A program made the position numbers and the translations under genes. Source: CAVALG01 sp963630555 (GTDB taxonomy: Bacteria > Bacillota > Clostridia > Oscillospirales > Acutalibacteraceae). Taken from it: DNA of 16,627 nucleotides. The stretch covers positions 1-16,627 of the forward strand of contig CAVGND010000035.1 in NCBI GenBank assembly GCA_963630555.1, read 5' to 3'. This document shows positions 7,362-13,961 of the stretch, one piece after another; position 1 is the stretch's first letter; every line of letters begins with the position of its first letter. A model generated the notes under the pieces. That model was not told where the DNA came from. It did no database searches and worked only from the letters and a program-made list of their open reading frames with translations.

Positions 7362-9605
7362 ATGAATTTAAGAAGGGTGTTTTTTATTTCCGGCATTACG
7401 GCGGCTGTTTCCTGCGCTGCCGCCTCTTTTTTGCGCCCCGAAACCGCACTGATCTGCACCGCTGCCCTTTTCGCTCTCGCGGCGATTTTATTTATCTTGG
7501 GAGGAAAACACCCGACTCTGTATCGCTGCTTTCTTCCTTTAATATTTTTTGCGGTTTTTATCGCCCTGTCTGCTTTCAATTATATTTATCAAATTCAGCC
7601 GGCAAAATTGCTTGCGGGAAATTCGGCTACTGTGGTCGGCAAGGTATGCGACGACCCGGAATATAACAACGGTTTTGTAAAAATACCGATAAAGACCGAA
7701 AGCATCTCGCTTGAAGGCTCGGCACAAAAGGTCAGGATAGTTTTAAACGTTCCTGTTCAGGATTCCTATTCGTACGGCGACCGTGTGGAGGCTGACGTGT
7801 CTTTCACGGCATTATCCGAAATTGAAAAGAAGTTATATTATCCGGACGGAATTTATATAAAAGCCGACGGAAACAGCGTTGCGCCGCTGAAAAACAACGG
7901 CGTTAACCGATTTTATCAAACGGCGCTGAAGATCAGAAGTACCGTAAAGGCACGGATACTGACTTATTATAATGACGATGTATCCGGATTTCTGTGCGGA
8001 CTGACTTTGGGCGACCGTTCCGCTATGGCTGACGAAACATACAACAATTTTATTAACAGCGGCATTGTTCATTTAACTGCCGTTTCCGGATTACACCTCG
8101 GCGTGATTGCAGGACTGATATATAATTTGCTTAAAAAACTTTCGCGACATATTGCAGGGATAATAACTGTTGCATCGGTTATTGTAATTATGGCTGTTAC
8201 CGGATTTTCGCCTTCAATAGTGCGCTCGGGAACGATGTTTATAATTATGGTAATTGCAGAATCACTTTCTCACAAAAGCGACCCATTAAATTCCTTAGGC
8301 CTTGCTATGACAATAATGCTTGCCATTAACCCCTGTATATGGATGAGCGCCGCTTTTATACTAACAACCGCTTCGGTAATCGGAATTATTGTATTCAACG
8401 AGCCATTGTCACGCATTATATCTTATCCGCTCAAACGGATATATTCAAAACTACTTTCCTTAGTCGGGGACGAAAGTTACTGCGCCGGCGGATTAAACCA
8501 CATATCCGTCTTTATAAAGCGCATTGTTAATTTGGTATCCGTAACAATTGCCGCGTCCGTACTTGTTACGCCGGCTGTTGCATGTATATTCGGGAGAGTT
8601 GCCGTTCTTACCGTTCCGGCAAACTTGCTTGCCGTTACCGCAGGAAGTCTTAATTTGGTTTTATTGATAATAACACTGATAATTCCAAACTGCTTTTTAC
8701 TGGGTGCGGTGCGCGATTTTTTGATTTGGCTGGTTTCGGTAATTGCGAAACACATAATTGCCGTTTCTGAAATCTTCGGTTCAAGCAAAATTTCAACTCT
8801 GCAGCTTAACAGCAGCACTGCCGTCTGTCTGGCAGCGGCAGCGGCAGCTTCGGCAGGCGTAGTAATGATATTTGCCGCACTCGGCAAAAGGTCAACAATT
8901 TCATCCGTTACCTCTATTGTGTTATCAGTTGCCGTGGCCGCAACTGCGTCTTTCACTTTGACTTCAGGCGGATATACGGTAATAATGCCGCGCATTAACG
9001 GATATTCCTGCATTGTTGCAAAAGGCAGTACCGCAGTAATGATAGGTACAGGCGGCGATTACAATGATACTCTTGCTATAAATAAGTTATTAAACGATCG
9101 GGGAATCAAAAAACTTGCGGCAATCGTAGTTCCGAACTCCGAAAACTGCAAAAGCGGTGCCGATTATTTTTCAGCCGAATACGAAACACCGATATACTGC
9201 GACAATGATTGTGCAAAGAATTTCAAGTCCGAAAAGATTTACAGCATCAATAATCTGAATATAAAAATTTCCGAAAACATAAACATTTGCATTGCGGATA
9301 AGCAAAGCGAAACCGTATCCGCTTATATCTGTAATGTCAGGTTTTTATTTATGTCCCGTAAGTGCGACAACGCCGATTTTACAAAGCCGAATGATATTAT
9401 ATTTCTTTCGGCAGGCGCACTTTCATCCGAAAAAATCCCTGCCGAAGCATTTAAAATTTTGAACAGCGGCAATATTGATAAAAATTTAAGACAAAAATCA
9501 GAAGATGATAAGAACTGCTACATATCCGATAACGAATTTATTGCTGAAATTGACGATAAACTTAATGTGACATTTGCAGAACGGAGAAGAATATCCGTAT
9601 TTTGA
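7362..9605 (+). CDS. comEC: ComEC/Rec2-type DNA uptake channel protein, degenerate C-terminal MBL domain
   Basis: ComEC forms the inner-membrane channel for single-stranded DNA in transformation. The 747-aa protein has two or three N-terminal membrane segments (about 8-75), then a beta-rich OB-like region (about 85-170). The competence domain carries the GLTLGDRS segment (213-220) and the signature HLTAVSGLH (237-245), and many membrane helices run to about 530. GFSPSIVRSGTMF (281-293) is the second family signature. The C-terminal part (about 538-747) has the sequence order of the metallo-beta-lactamase-like domain. However, the metal-binding SHxDxDHxGG motif is replaced by Val-Pro-Asn-Ser-Glu-Asn-Cys-Lys-Ser-Gly (590-599), so this domain should not be a metal nuclease. 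The ATG at 7362 follows GGAAGTG. The gene is divergent from the HPr-like gene. Confidence 0.9.
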   Translation: MNLRRVFFISGITAAVSCAAASFLRPETALICTAALFALAAILFILGGKHPTLYRCFLPLIFFAVFIALSAFNYIYQIQPAKLLAGNSATVVGKVCDDPEYNNGFVKIPIKTESISLEGSAQKVRIVLNVPVQDSYSYGDRVEADVSFTALSEIEKKLYYPDGIYIKADGNSVAPLKNNGVNRFYQTALKIRSTVKARILTYYNDDVSGFLCGLTLGDRSAMADETYNNFINSGIVHLTAVSGLHLGVIAGLIYNLLKKLSRHIAGIITVASVIVIMAVTGFSPSIVRSGTMFIIMVIAESLSHKSDPLNSLGLAMTIMLAINPCIWMSAAFILTTASVIGIIVFNEPLSRIISYPLKRIYSKLLSLVGDESYCAGGLNHISVFIKRIVNLVSVTIAASVLVTPAVACIFGRVAVLTVPANLLAVTAGSLNLVLLIITLIIPNCFLLGAVRDFLIWLVSVIAKHIIAVSEIFGSSKISTLQLNSSTAVCLAAAAAASAGVVMIFAALGKRSTISSVTSIVLSVAVAATASFTLTSGGYTVIMPRINGYSCIVAKGSTAVMIGTGGDYNDTLAINKLLNDRGIKKLAAIVVPNSENCKSGADYFSAEYETPIYCDNDCAKNFKSEKIYSINNLNIKISENINICIADKQSETVSAYICNVRFLFMSRKCDNADFTKPNDIIFLSAGALSSEKIPAEAFKILNSGNIDKNLRQKSEDDKNCYISDNEFIAEIDDKLNVTFAERRRISVF

Positions 9606-9618
9606 CTTTTATTGTCTA

Positions 9619-9647
9619 TTGATAAAATTAAATAAATGTGTTATTTT
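9619..9647 (+). promoter_or_regulatory. Possible promoter of the ftr-trxA-rimM-trmD operon
   Basis: TTGATA (9619-9624), a 17-nt spacer and TATTTT (9642-9647). The match is moderate in a very AT-rich gap, but no terminator separates comEC from this operon, so read-through is also possible. Confidence 0.4.
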
Positions 9648-9683
9648 AATATTAGTATTAATCGGTTTTCGGAGGTGTATGTT

Positions 9684-9881
9684 TTGAAAATTATGATTAA
9701 TCCCAACAAAGAAATTGCCGATACGGTTAAGGAAGGTCTTAAAAAAACGGGCGGTTACTGCCCCTGCAGGCGTGAACACACGCCCGATAACAAATGTATG
9801 TGCAAAGAATTCAGGGATCAGATCAAGGATCCCGATTTTGAAGGTTTCTGTCACTGTATGTTATATTACAAAGAAAAATGA
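9684..9881 (+). CDS. Ferredoxin-thioredoxin reductase catalytic-chain-like protein
   Basis: The FTR catalytic chain carries a [4Fe-4S] cluster next to a redox disulfide and passes electrons from ferredoxin to thioredoxin. This 65-aa protein shows the three paired-Cys motifs in order: CPC at 26-28, CMC at 38-40 and CHC at 56-58. Spacings are X9 and X15, more compact in the first gap than the CPC-X16-CPC-X8-CHC of plant and cyanobacterial enzymes. The TTG at 9684 is chosen as start because GGAGGT (9671-9676) lies 7 nt upstream. An upstream ATG at 9636 would add 16 residues with no ribosome binding site. It sits 14 nt before trxA, which supports a thioredoxin-reducing role. No variable (alpha) chain is seen nearby. 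Confidence 0.85.
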   Translation: MKIMINPNKEIADTVKEGLKKTGGYCPCRREHTPDNKCMCKEFRDQIKDPDFEGFCHCMLYYKEK

Positions 9882-9895
9882 TCGAGGTAAATTTT

Positions 9896-10207
9896 ATGAG
9901 CGAAGTAACAATCACAAAGGATAACTTTGATAATGAGATAACCAACTGTGAAAAAACCGTTATGGTTGATTTCTGGGCGGACTGGTGCGGGCCGTGTAAA
10001 ATGTTAGCGCCTACTATTTCGGAAATTGCAGAGGAATTTTCCGACACCGTAAAGGTCTGCAAAGTTAATGTTGACGAGCAGCCTGAACTTGCCGACAAAT
10101 TCGGTATAACAAGCATACCCACCGTTATCGTGTTTAAAAACGGAGAAATGTCAGACAGCAGCGTGGGCTATGTTCCGAAATCCAAACTTGAACAGATGAT
10201 AATATAA
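9896..10207 (+). CDS. trxA: Thioredoxin
   Basis: A small cytoplasmic disulfide reductase. The 103-aa protein contains VDFWADWCGPCKML with the redox pair Cys31 and Cys34, followed by KVNVDEQPELADKFGI and the cis-proline segment Ser-Ile-Pro-Thr-Val. The ATG at 9896 follows GAGGT by 7 nt; an upstream in-frame ATG at 9878 overlaps the preceding stop and has no good site. The preceding FTR-like gene is the likely electron donor, with ferredoxin rather than NADPH as the source. It is followed by rimM after 20 nt, probably in one transcript. Confidence 0.95.
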   Translation: MSEVTITKDNFDNEITNCEKTVMVDFWADWCGPCKMLAPTISEIAEEFSDTVKVCKVNVDEQPELADKFGITSIPTVIVFKNGEMSDSSVGYVPKSKLEQMII

Positions 10208-10227
10208 AACAGGCGGTCTTATTGTAA

Positions 10228-10737
10228 ATGAAACACGAATATCTTGAATGCGGTCAGATTGTAGGAACTCATGCTCTGTCAGGCGAAGTCAGAATTAATC
10301 CATGGTGTGACACACCCGAATTCCTGCTTAAATTTAAGGAACTTTATTGCGGCAACAAAAAAACGCCCCTTAAAATTGTAAAATCGAGAGTGCACGGCAA
10401 CGTGGTGCTTGCAAAATTTAAAGGGGTTGACAGTATTGCCGATGCCGAAAAAATGCGCGGCGACATTTTGTATATTGCAAGAAGAGATGTCAGCCTTGAA
10501 AAAGGCAGATATTTTATAAGCGACCTTATCGGTTGCAATGCAATCGGCAAAAACGGCGAAGTATACGGCGTAATATCCGACGTCTCGGCAACCGGAGCAA
10601 ATGACGTATGGCACATAAAAAACGGTTCAAAAGAATATCTTATCCCTGCAATACCGGATGTTGTAAACAGCGTGGACATTGATAAAGCCGAAGTTGTAAT
10701 TACACCGCTAAAAGGAATATTTGACGATGAAGATTGA
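10228..10737 (+). CDS. rimM: Ribosome maturation factor RimM
   Basis: RimM binds the 30S subunit and helps mature the 3' domain of 16S rRNA. The 169-aa length is typical. The N-terminal RimM domain has the GQIVGTHALSGEVRI segment (8-22) and the LAKFKGVDSIADAEKMRG segment (about 62-79). The PRC-barrel-like C-terminal half has the YLIPAIPDVV motif (about 136-145) and ends DIDKAEVVITPLKGI. The ATG follows AGGCGGT at a slightly long distance. The end overlaps the trmD start by 11 nt, the usual translationally coupled arrangement. rpsP, often upstream in other genomes, is absent here and replaced by ftr-trxA. Confidence 0.95.
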   Translation: MKHEYLECGQIVGTHALSGEVRINPWCDTPEFLLKFKELYCGNKKTPLKIVKSRVHGNVVLAKFKGVDSIADAEKMRGDILYIARRDVSLEKGRYFISDLIGCNAIGKNGEVYGVISDVSATGANDVWHIKNGSKEYLIPAIPDVVNSVDIDKAEVVITPLKGIFDDED

Positions 10738-11404
10738 TATAATGACGCTTTTCCCCGATATGTGCGAAGCCGTCCTGAGTGAAAGCATTATAGGTAGGGC
10801 AAGAAACTCCGGTTTTGTTGATATCTGTTGTCACAACATCCGTGATTTCGCCGGGAATAAACATAATCGCGTAGACGATGCACCTTTTGGCGGCGGTATG
10901 GGAATGATAATGCAGGCTGAACCGATATATAATTGTTATAAATCGCTCTATAATGAGGGTGAGGACAAACCACATCTTGTTTATCTTTCGCCCAAAGGCA
11001 AAACGCTTAACCAAAAAAAAGTGCGTGAACTCGCCGAACTTCAACGCATCGTCCTTCTCTGCGGTCATTACGAAGGCGTTGACGAACGCGTGATTGATGA
11101 GATTGTTGACGAAGAGATATCAATAGGTGATTATGTACTTACCGGCGGCGAACTCCCTGCACTTGTACTTACCGATTGTGTCTGCCGTATGTTGGACGGC
11201 GTCCTTTCAGACAAAAGTTGTTACACCGAAGAAAGCCATTATAACGGGTTGTTGGAATATCCGCAATACACCAGACCGAGGAATTGGCACGGTAAACAGG
11301 TGCCGGATGTGCTTCTTTCCGGAAATCATGCCGAAATTAAAAAGTGGCGAAGTGAGCAATCGTTGAATACAACATTATTAAAGAGGCCGGATATTTTAAA
11401 ATAA
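10727..11404 (+). CDS. trmD: tRNA (guanine-N1)-methyltransferase TrmD
   Basis: Methylates G37 of tRNAs reading CNN codons using S-adenosylmethionine (EC 2.1.1.228), which prevents +1 frameshifting. The 225-aa protein starts MKIDIMTLFPDM and has the conserved DDAPFGGGMGM loop (about 47-57). It carries the trefoil-knot SAM site segments YLSPKGKTLNQ (about 84-94), LCGHYEGVDERV (about 108-119) and SIGDYVLTGGELP (about 128-140). The ATG at 10727 is preferred to the TTG at 10721 because AAAGGA (10711-10716) is 10 nt from the ATG but only 4 nt from the TTG. The start lies inside the end of rimM. No clear terminator follows; only a weak 6-bp hairpin occurs near 11450-11470. Confidence 0.96.
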   Translation: MKIDIMTLFPDMCEAVLSESIIGRARNSGFVDICCHNIRDFAGNKHNRVDDAPFGGGMGMIMQAEPIYNCYKSLYNEGEDKPHLVYLSPKGKTLNQKKVRELAELQRIVLLCGHYEGVDERVIDEIVDEEISIGDYVLTGGELPALVLTDCVCRMLDGVLSDKSCYTEESHYNGLLEYPQYTRPRNWHGKQVPDVLLSGNHAEIKKWRSEQSLNTTLLKRPDILK

Positions 11405-11490
11405 CGGATTCATTTTTCACAAATAATGCATATAAAACGCGTCGATATTTGGAAGTATTGGCAGAATACTGTATTAATTGAATTTTTTAA

Positions 11491-11518
11491 TTGACTATTT
11501 GATTAGTTGTGGTATAAT
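11491..11518 (+). promoter_or_regulatory. Sigma-A promoter of ptsH
   Basis: TTGACT (11491-11496), a 16-nt spacer and TATAAT (11513-11518), 45 nt before the ptsH start. AGGAG at 11551-11555 is the ribosome binding site. Confidence 0.8.
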
Positions 11519-11563
11519 AATAAAGTGGTAATTTTGATGAATTCAAGATGAGGAGACATTTGT

Positions 11564-11830
11564 ATGTATGTTAAAGATGTTGTAGTTCAAAATCAAGTCG
11601 GACTTCATGCGCGTCCTGCAACTTTTTTCATCCAAAAAGCGAATGAGTTTAAGTCGTCTATTTGGATTGAAAAAGAAGAACGCAGAGTTAACGCAAAAAG
11701 TCTTCTCGGCGTTTTGTCATTGGGTATTGTTGTCGGCACAACCATAAGAATAATTGCAGACGGTGCTGATGAAACCGCCGCGGTTGACGGTTTGGTTAAA
11801 CTTGTACAATCCGGTTTTTCGGAAGACTGA
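11564..11830 (+). CDS. ptsH: Phosphocarrier protein HPr
   Basis: HPr carries phosphate from Enzyme I to sugar-specific EIIA proteins of the PTS. In Firmicutes its Ser46 phosphorylation by HPrK links sugar flux to CcpA catabolite repression. The 88-aa protein has the active-site segment GLHARPA with His15, and Ser46 within Asn-Ala-Lys-Ser-Leu-Leu-Gly, so both phosphorylation sites are present and this is HPr rather than Crh. The usual ptsI partner is not next to it; the gene stands alone behind its own promoter. It contrasts with the histidine-less HPr-like protein at 6878-7141. Confidence 0.94.
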   Translation: MYVKDVVVQNQVGLHARPATFFIQKANEFKSSIWIEKEERRVNAKSLLGVLSLGIVVGTTIRIIADGADETAAVDGLVKLVQSGFSED

Positions 11831-11904
11831 TTTTTCTTAATACCCGCTTTTAAATTTAATAATCAACAAGCGGCTTCAACGCATCTGTTGATTGCCGTGT
11901 ATTT

Positions 11905-11981
11905 CCGGGTGTGGCTCAGTTTGGTAGAGCGCTTGAATGGGGTTCAAGAGGCCGCAGGTTCGACTCCTGTCACTCGGACCA
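11905..11981 (+). tRNA. tRNA-Pro (anticodon GGG)
   Basis: The cloverleaf has acceptor stem CCGGGTG with one G-T pair, anticodon arm stem CTTGA/TCAAG with loop ATGGGGT (anticodon GGG), T-loop TTCGACT and an encoded CCA. It decodes CCC. An 8-bp inverted repeat (11861-11868 with 11886-11893) lies just upstream. The tRNA marks the left edge of the accessory island. Confidence 0.95.
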
Positions 11982-11986
11982 GAACG

Positions 11987-12028
11987 AAAAGTCGACTTTT
12001 TTGAGAAATCGAAAGAGTTGGCTTTTTT
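11987..12028 (+). terminator. Terminator of tRNA-Pro
   Basis: A stem of about 15 bp with several G-T pairs (about 11987-12001 with 12012-12027) ends in a six-T run at 12023-12028. It begins 6 nt after the tRNA CCA. Its left arm is the exact palindrome AAAAGTCGACTTTT (11987-12000). Confidence 0.7.
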
Positions 12029-12052
12029 ATTTGCAAAATATTGACAATACGT

Positions 12053-12082
12053 CTTGACAAAATGACAAGTATATGGTATGAT
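12053..12082 (+). promoter_or_regulatory. Promoter with overlapping palindromic operator for the XRE repressor
   Basis: TTGACA (12054-12059), a 17-nt spacer and TATGAT (12077-12082). The -35 box is embedded in an inverted repeat, CTTGACA (12053-12059) with TGACAAG (12063-12069), matching at 6 of 7 positions. A further TTGACAA occurs 13 nt upstream (12041-12047). This layout fits autorepression by the gene that follows. Confidence 0.65.
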
Positions 12083-12106
12083 GTATTTACAAAGGAGGCA
12101 CTATAT

Positions 12107-12418
12107 ATGGGAAAGGAATTAGGGCGAAGAATACTAAGTGCTATACGAGCAAAAGGTATTTCTCAAAAAGAATTGGCATTGGAAATCGGCGTTACGGAGG
12201 GCGTTATTTCAAGGTATGTTTCCGGCGAGCGAGATCCTAAACCGGAAATGATTGCAAATATTGCTACTGCGTTGCACACAACATCAGATTATTTACTTGG
12301 CATTGAAAAGAATGATTTTGATTATCCGAGAGTTCGCAGGTTGATTGCCAGAAATGCATCATCTATGACGGAGTTGGAAAAAAGGGACCTTATTAACGCT
12401 TTGTTTGGAGAGAAATAA
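12107..12418 (+). CDS. XRE-family transcriptional repressor (ImmR-like)
   Basis: A 103-aa cytoplasmic DNA-binding protein. The helix-turn-helix spans about residues 19-45 and includes SQKELALEIGVTEGVISRYV and Ser-Gly-Glu-Arg-Asp-Pro. A short C-terminal helical tail follows. The ATG at 12107 is chosen because AAAGGAGG (12091-12098) lies 8 nt upstream; the open frame extends back through the promoter to 12041, but that part is leader. It is followed after 3 nt by an ImmA/IrrE-type protease gene. This is the pairing of phage and ICE immunity regulators such as ImmR/ImmA of ICEBs1, in which the protease cleaves the repressor. It probably represses its own promoter through the palindrome at 12053-12069. 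Confidence 0.88.
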   Translation: MGKELGRRILSAIRAKGISQKELALEIGVTEGVISRYVSGERDPKPEMIANIATALHTTSDYLLGIEKNDFDYPRVRRLIARNASSMTELEKRDLINALFGEK

Positions 12419-12421
12419 TAA

Positions 12422-12970
12422 ATGGGAATATCTTTATCTCATCGCAGATATGAAGAGATTAAAAGAACAGTAGTTAATTTATTTGTCAAGTATAATGTGA
12501 CCTGCGTGCCGGTAAATGGCTTTGAATTGGCAACCAAAATGGGTATTAAGATTATACCATATTCCGCTATTCCTATCGAAAAGAGATATCTGCTTTTCAA
12601 AAAGAGTCAAGATGGGTTTTGTGTAGAAAAAACATTTGGTGAATGGTATATCTATTACAATGATGAAATGGATTATGGACGCATTAACAATACGATAATG
12701 CACAAAATCGGACATATTGTCTTAGACCATAGTGAAGATAGCGAACTTGCGGAGAAAGATGTGCGTTTCTTTGCAAAGTATGCACTTGTACCGCCTGTTT
12801 TGGTTCATAAATTGAAATTGGAAGATCCGCAAGCTATTGCAGACGTATTCGAGGTGAGCCTTGAGGCTGCACGCTATGCATTATCTTATTATATGAAATG
12901 GCTTCAACACGGTTCTTACAATTATACAGATTATGAAGTAGAGTTGCTTCATTTATTTGAAATCGCATAA
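12422..12970 (+). CDS. ImmA/IrrE-family metallopeptidase homologue with altered active site
   Basis: The family is zinc peptidases that inactivate a cognate XRE repressor. The 182-aa protein keeps the family layout: an N-terminal helical part, a WYIYYND strand (75-81) before the active-site helix, and a conserved FFAKYALVPP region (116-125). The HExxH motif reads HKIGH (94-98), so the catalytic Glu is Lys95. The downstream Glu-Ala pair that normally supplies the third zinc ligand reads Asp113-Val114. Catalysis is therefore doubtful, although both His residues remain. The gene starts 3 nt after the repressor stop, with a GGAGAG-type site inside the repressor end. The reading frame is otherwise intact. 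Confidence 0.87.
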   Translation: MGISLSHRRYEEIKRTVVNLFVKYNVTCVPVNGFELATKMGIKIIPYSAIPIEKRYLLFKKSQDGFCVEKTFGEWYIYYNDEMDYGRINNTIMHKIGHIVLDHSEDSELAEKDVRFFAKYALVPPVLVHKLKLEDPQAIADVFEVSLEAARYALSYYMKWLQHGSYNYTDYEVELLHLFEIA

Positions 12971-13000
12971 AGGACGGTGATGTAAATTGATTGTATTAAA

Positions 13001-13116
13001 AACAAAAGAAAAAGCACTGCAATGATTGCTGGAACAATCAAAACGGTGCTTATCTCCGAATATCTCTATTCGTAATCTGGTACGAATATTATAAGATAAT
13101 TCGGAGAGATTGTCAA
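13001..13116 (-). ncRNA. Candidate minus-strand small RNA with own promoter and terminator
   Basis: On the minus strand TTGACA (13116-13111) and TATAAT (13093-13088) are exact consensus with a 17-nt spacer. A start near 13081 would give an RNA of about 80 nt. It would read through one arm of the palindromic element (13053-13080) into a hairpin made of AAGCAC/GTGCTT (13046-13051 with 13012-13017) and TGATTG/CAATCA (13023-13028 with 13035-13040). A T-rich tail (13012-13001) follows. It ends 30 nt from the convergent immA-like stop. I recognise no known family. The promoter and terminator are seen; the RNA itself is inferred. Confidence 0.55.
13053..13109. repeat. Palindromic structured element, copy 1
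   Basis: An outer stem pairs TCTCCGAAT (13053-13061) with ATTCGGAGA (13099-13107). It continues as ATCT/AGAT, and an inner perfect 7-bp stem ATTCGTA/TACGAAT (13068-13074 with 13081-13087) closes an ATCTGG loop. Positions 13051-13080 match copy 2 at 27 of 30 bases. The right arm contains the -10 and spacer of the minus-strand promoter. Confidence 0.7.
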
Positions 13117-13158
13117 GATTTTTTTGAAAAAGTTCACAAAGACTTGATAATTGATTTC

Positions 13159-13222
13159 TGTGTCTCCAAATATCTCTATTTGTAATCTGGTAAATTGCTA
13201 TTAAGATATTCGGAAGGCACAG
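13159..13222. repeat. Palindromic structured element, copy 2
   Basis: The same element exactly 110 nt downstream of copy 1. The outer stem is CTGTG (13159-13163) with CACAG (13218-13222), extended by wobble pairs to AATATCT/AGATATT. The ATCTGG loop is kept. The inner stem is weaker (ATTT/AAAT), and the region equivalent to the copy 1 promoter has lost the -35 box and the TATAAT. Confidence 0.65.
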
Positions 13223-13292
13223 CTTCGGGGTAAGTTTATATTTTAATGCACATTTTATGCCCCGTCGTACGTGCGAAAAGGATATTTTAATA

Positions 13293-13961
13293 ATGTCTAT
13301 AAAAAATAGCACTCGTAATGGGTGCAAAGACGTTTTCCACGCATTTTTAGTAAAAAATGCGAATTACGATACAGAACTTGAGATTCCTTGTGTCAAACCC
13401 GAAAACTGTATCCCGCAAAAACTGATTCCATTTTCAAAGGCGGTTTGAGGTACAGACTATAATTGTTTTGTACATTTCTATGAAGATGATGCAAGTTTTG
13501 AACGGTTATGGAATAATCCGCAAAAGTATCTTTCTATTTTGAAAAAGTACAAAGGCGTTATCACTCCGGATTTCAGTATCTACCGTGATATGCCCCTTGT
13601 CATGCAACAGTGGAATACATACCGCAACCGCGCTATCGGTTGTTGGTTACAGGATAATAATATTCCTACAATCACAAATGTGAGGTGGGGCGATGAACGA
13701 ACTTTTTTGTTTTGCTGTGCCGGAGCACCGAAAAACAACATTATTGCAATCGGTTCCCACGGATGTATCAAGTTTCTGCAGGAACGACCGTATTTTATAA
13801 ATGGGCTTGAATATACGGTTAATACCTTGAAACCGAAAACCATTATCGTTTACGGAACGGCGCCGGATTATATTTTCGGTAAATATCACAAGCAAGGTGT
13901 TGAGATTATACAATTTGACAGCGCCTTTATGCAAACTCATCGAAAGGTGGGTGATGCCTAA
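13293..13961 (+). pseudogene. DUF4417-family protein gene with in-frame TGA
   Basis: The family has no assigned function and is frequent in mobile and accessory regions of Firmicutes. Two open segments, 13293-13445 and from 13449 onward, lie in the same frame and are separated only by TGA at 13446-13448. Conserved DUF4417 sequence continues across it: LIPFSKAV before, DYNCFVHFYEDD and LWNNPQKY after, then GVITPDFSIYRDMPL, WNTYRNRAIG and IIVYGTAPDYIFGK. Ignoring the stop, the protein would be 222 residues. ATG 13293 has AAAAGGA 10 nt upstream. A TTG at 13539 could start a shorter product but has no strong site. The last base of the stop codon is the first base of the next gene's ATG, so the two were translationally coupled. 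Confidence 0.8.

Noticed and set aside
8477..9013. 178-codon minus-strand frame opposite comEC
   Set aside because: It is low-complexity Ala/Thr sequence produced by the complementary reading of membrane-helix codons.
11955..11981. tRNA-Pro 3' end as an integration site with a downstream direct repeat
   Set aside because: I could not find a second copy of the tRNA-Pro 3' end by eye between here and 16627; it may lie beyond the window or be lost.
12987..13025. TTG-started 12-codon ORF after the immA-like gene with an AAAGGA site upstream
   Set aside because: Too short to support; it ends inside the predicted small-RNA terminator. It may be the stub of a deleted gene.
13051..13190. CRISPR array or type III toxin-antitoxin RNA repeats
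   Set aside because: There are only two imperfect copies 110 nt apart, no regular spacers, no cas genes and no ToxN-like gene nearby.
13446..13448. TGA read as tryptophan or selenocysteine
   Set aside because: TGA is a normal stop in ligA, ddh, comEC and ptsH here, and I see no convincing selenocysteine insertion hairpin directly after it.
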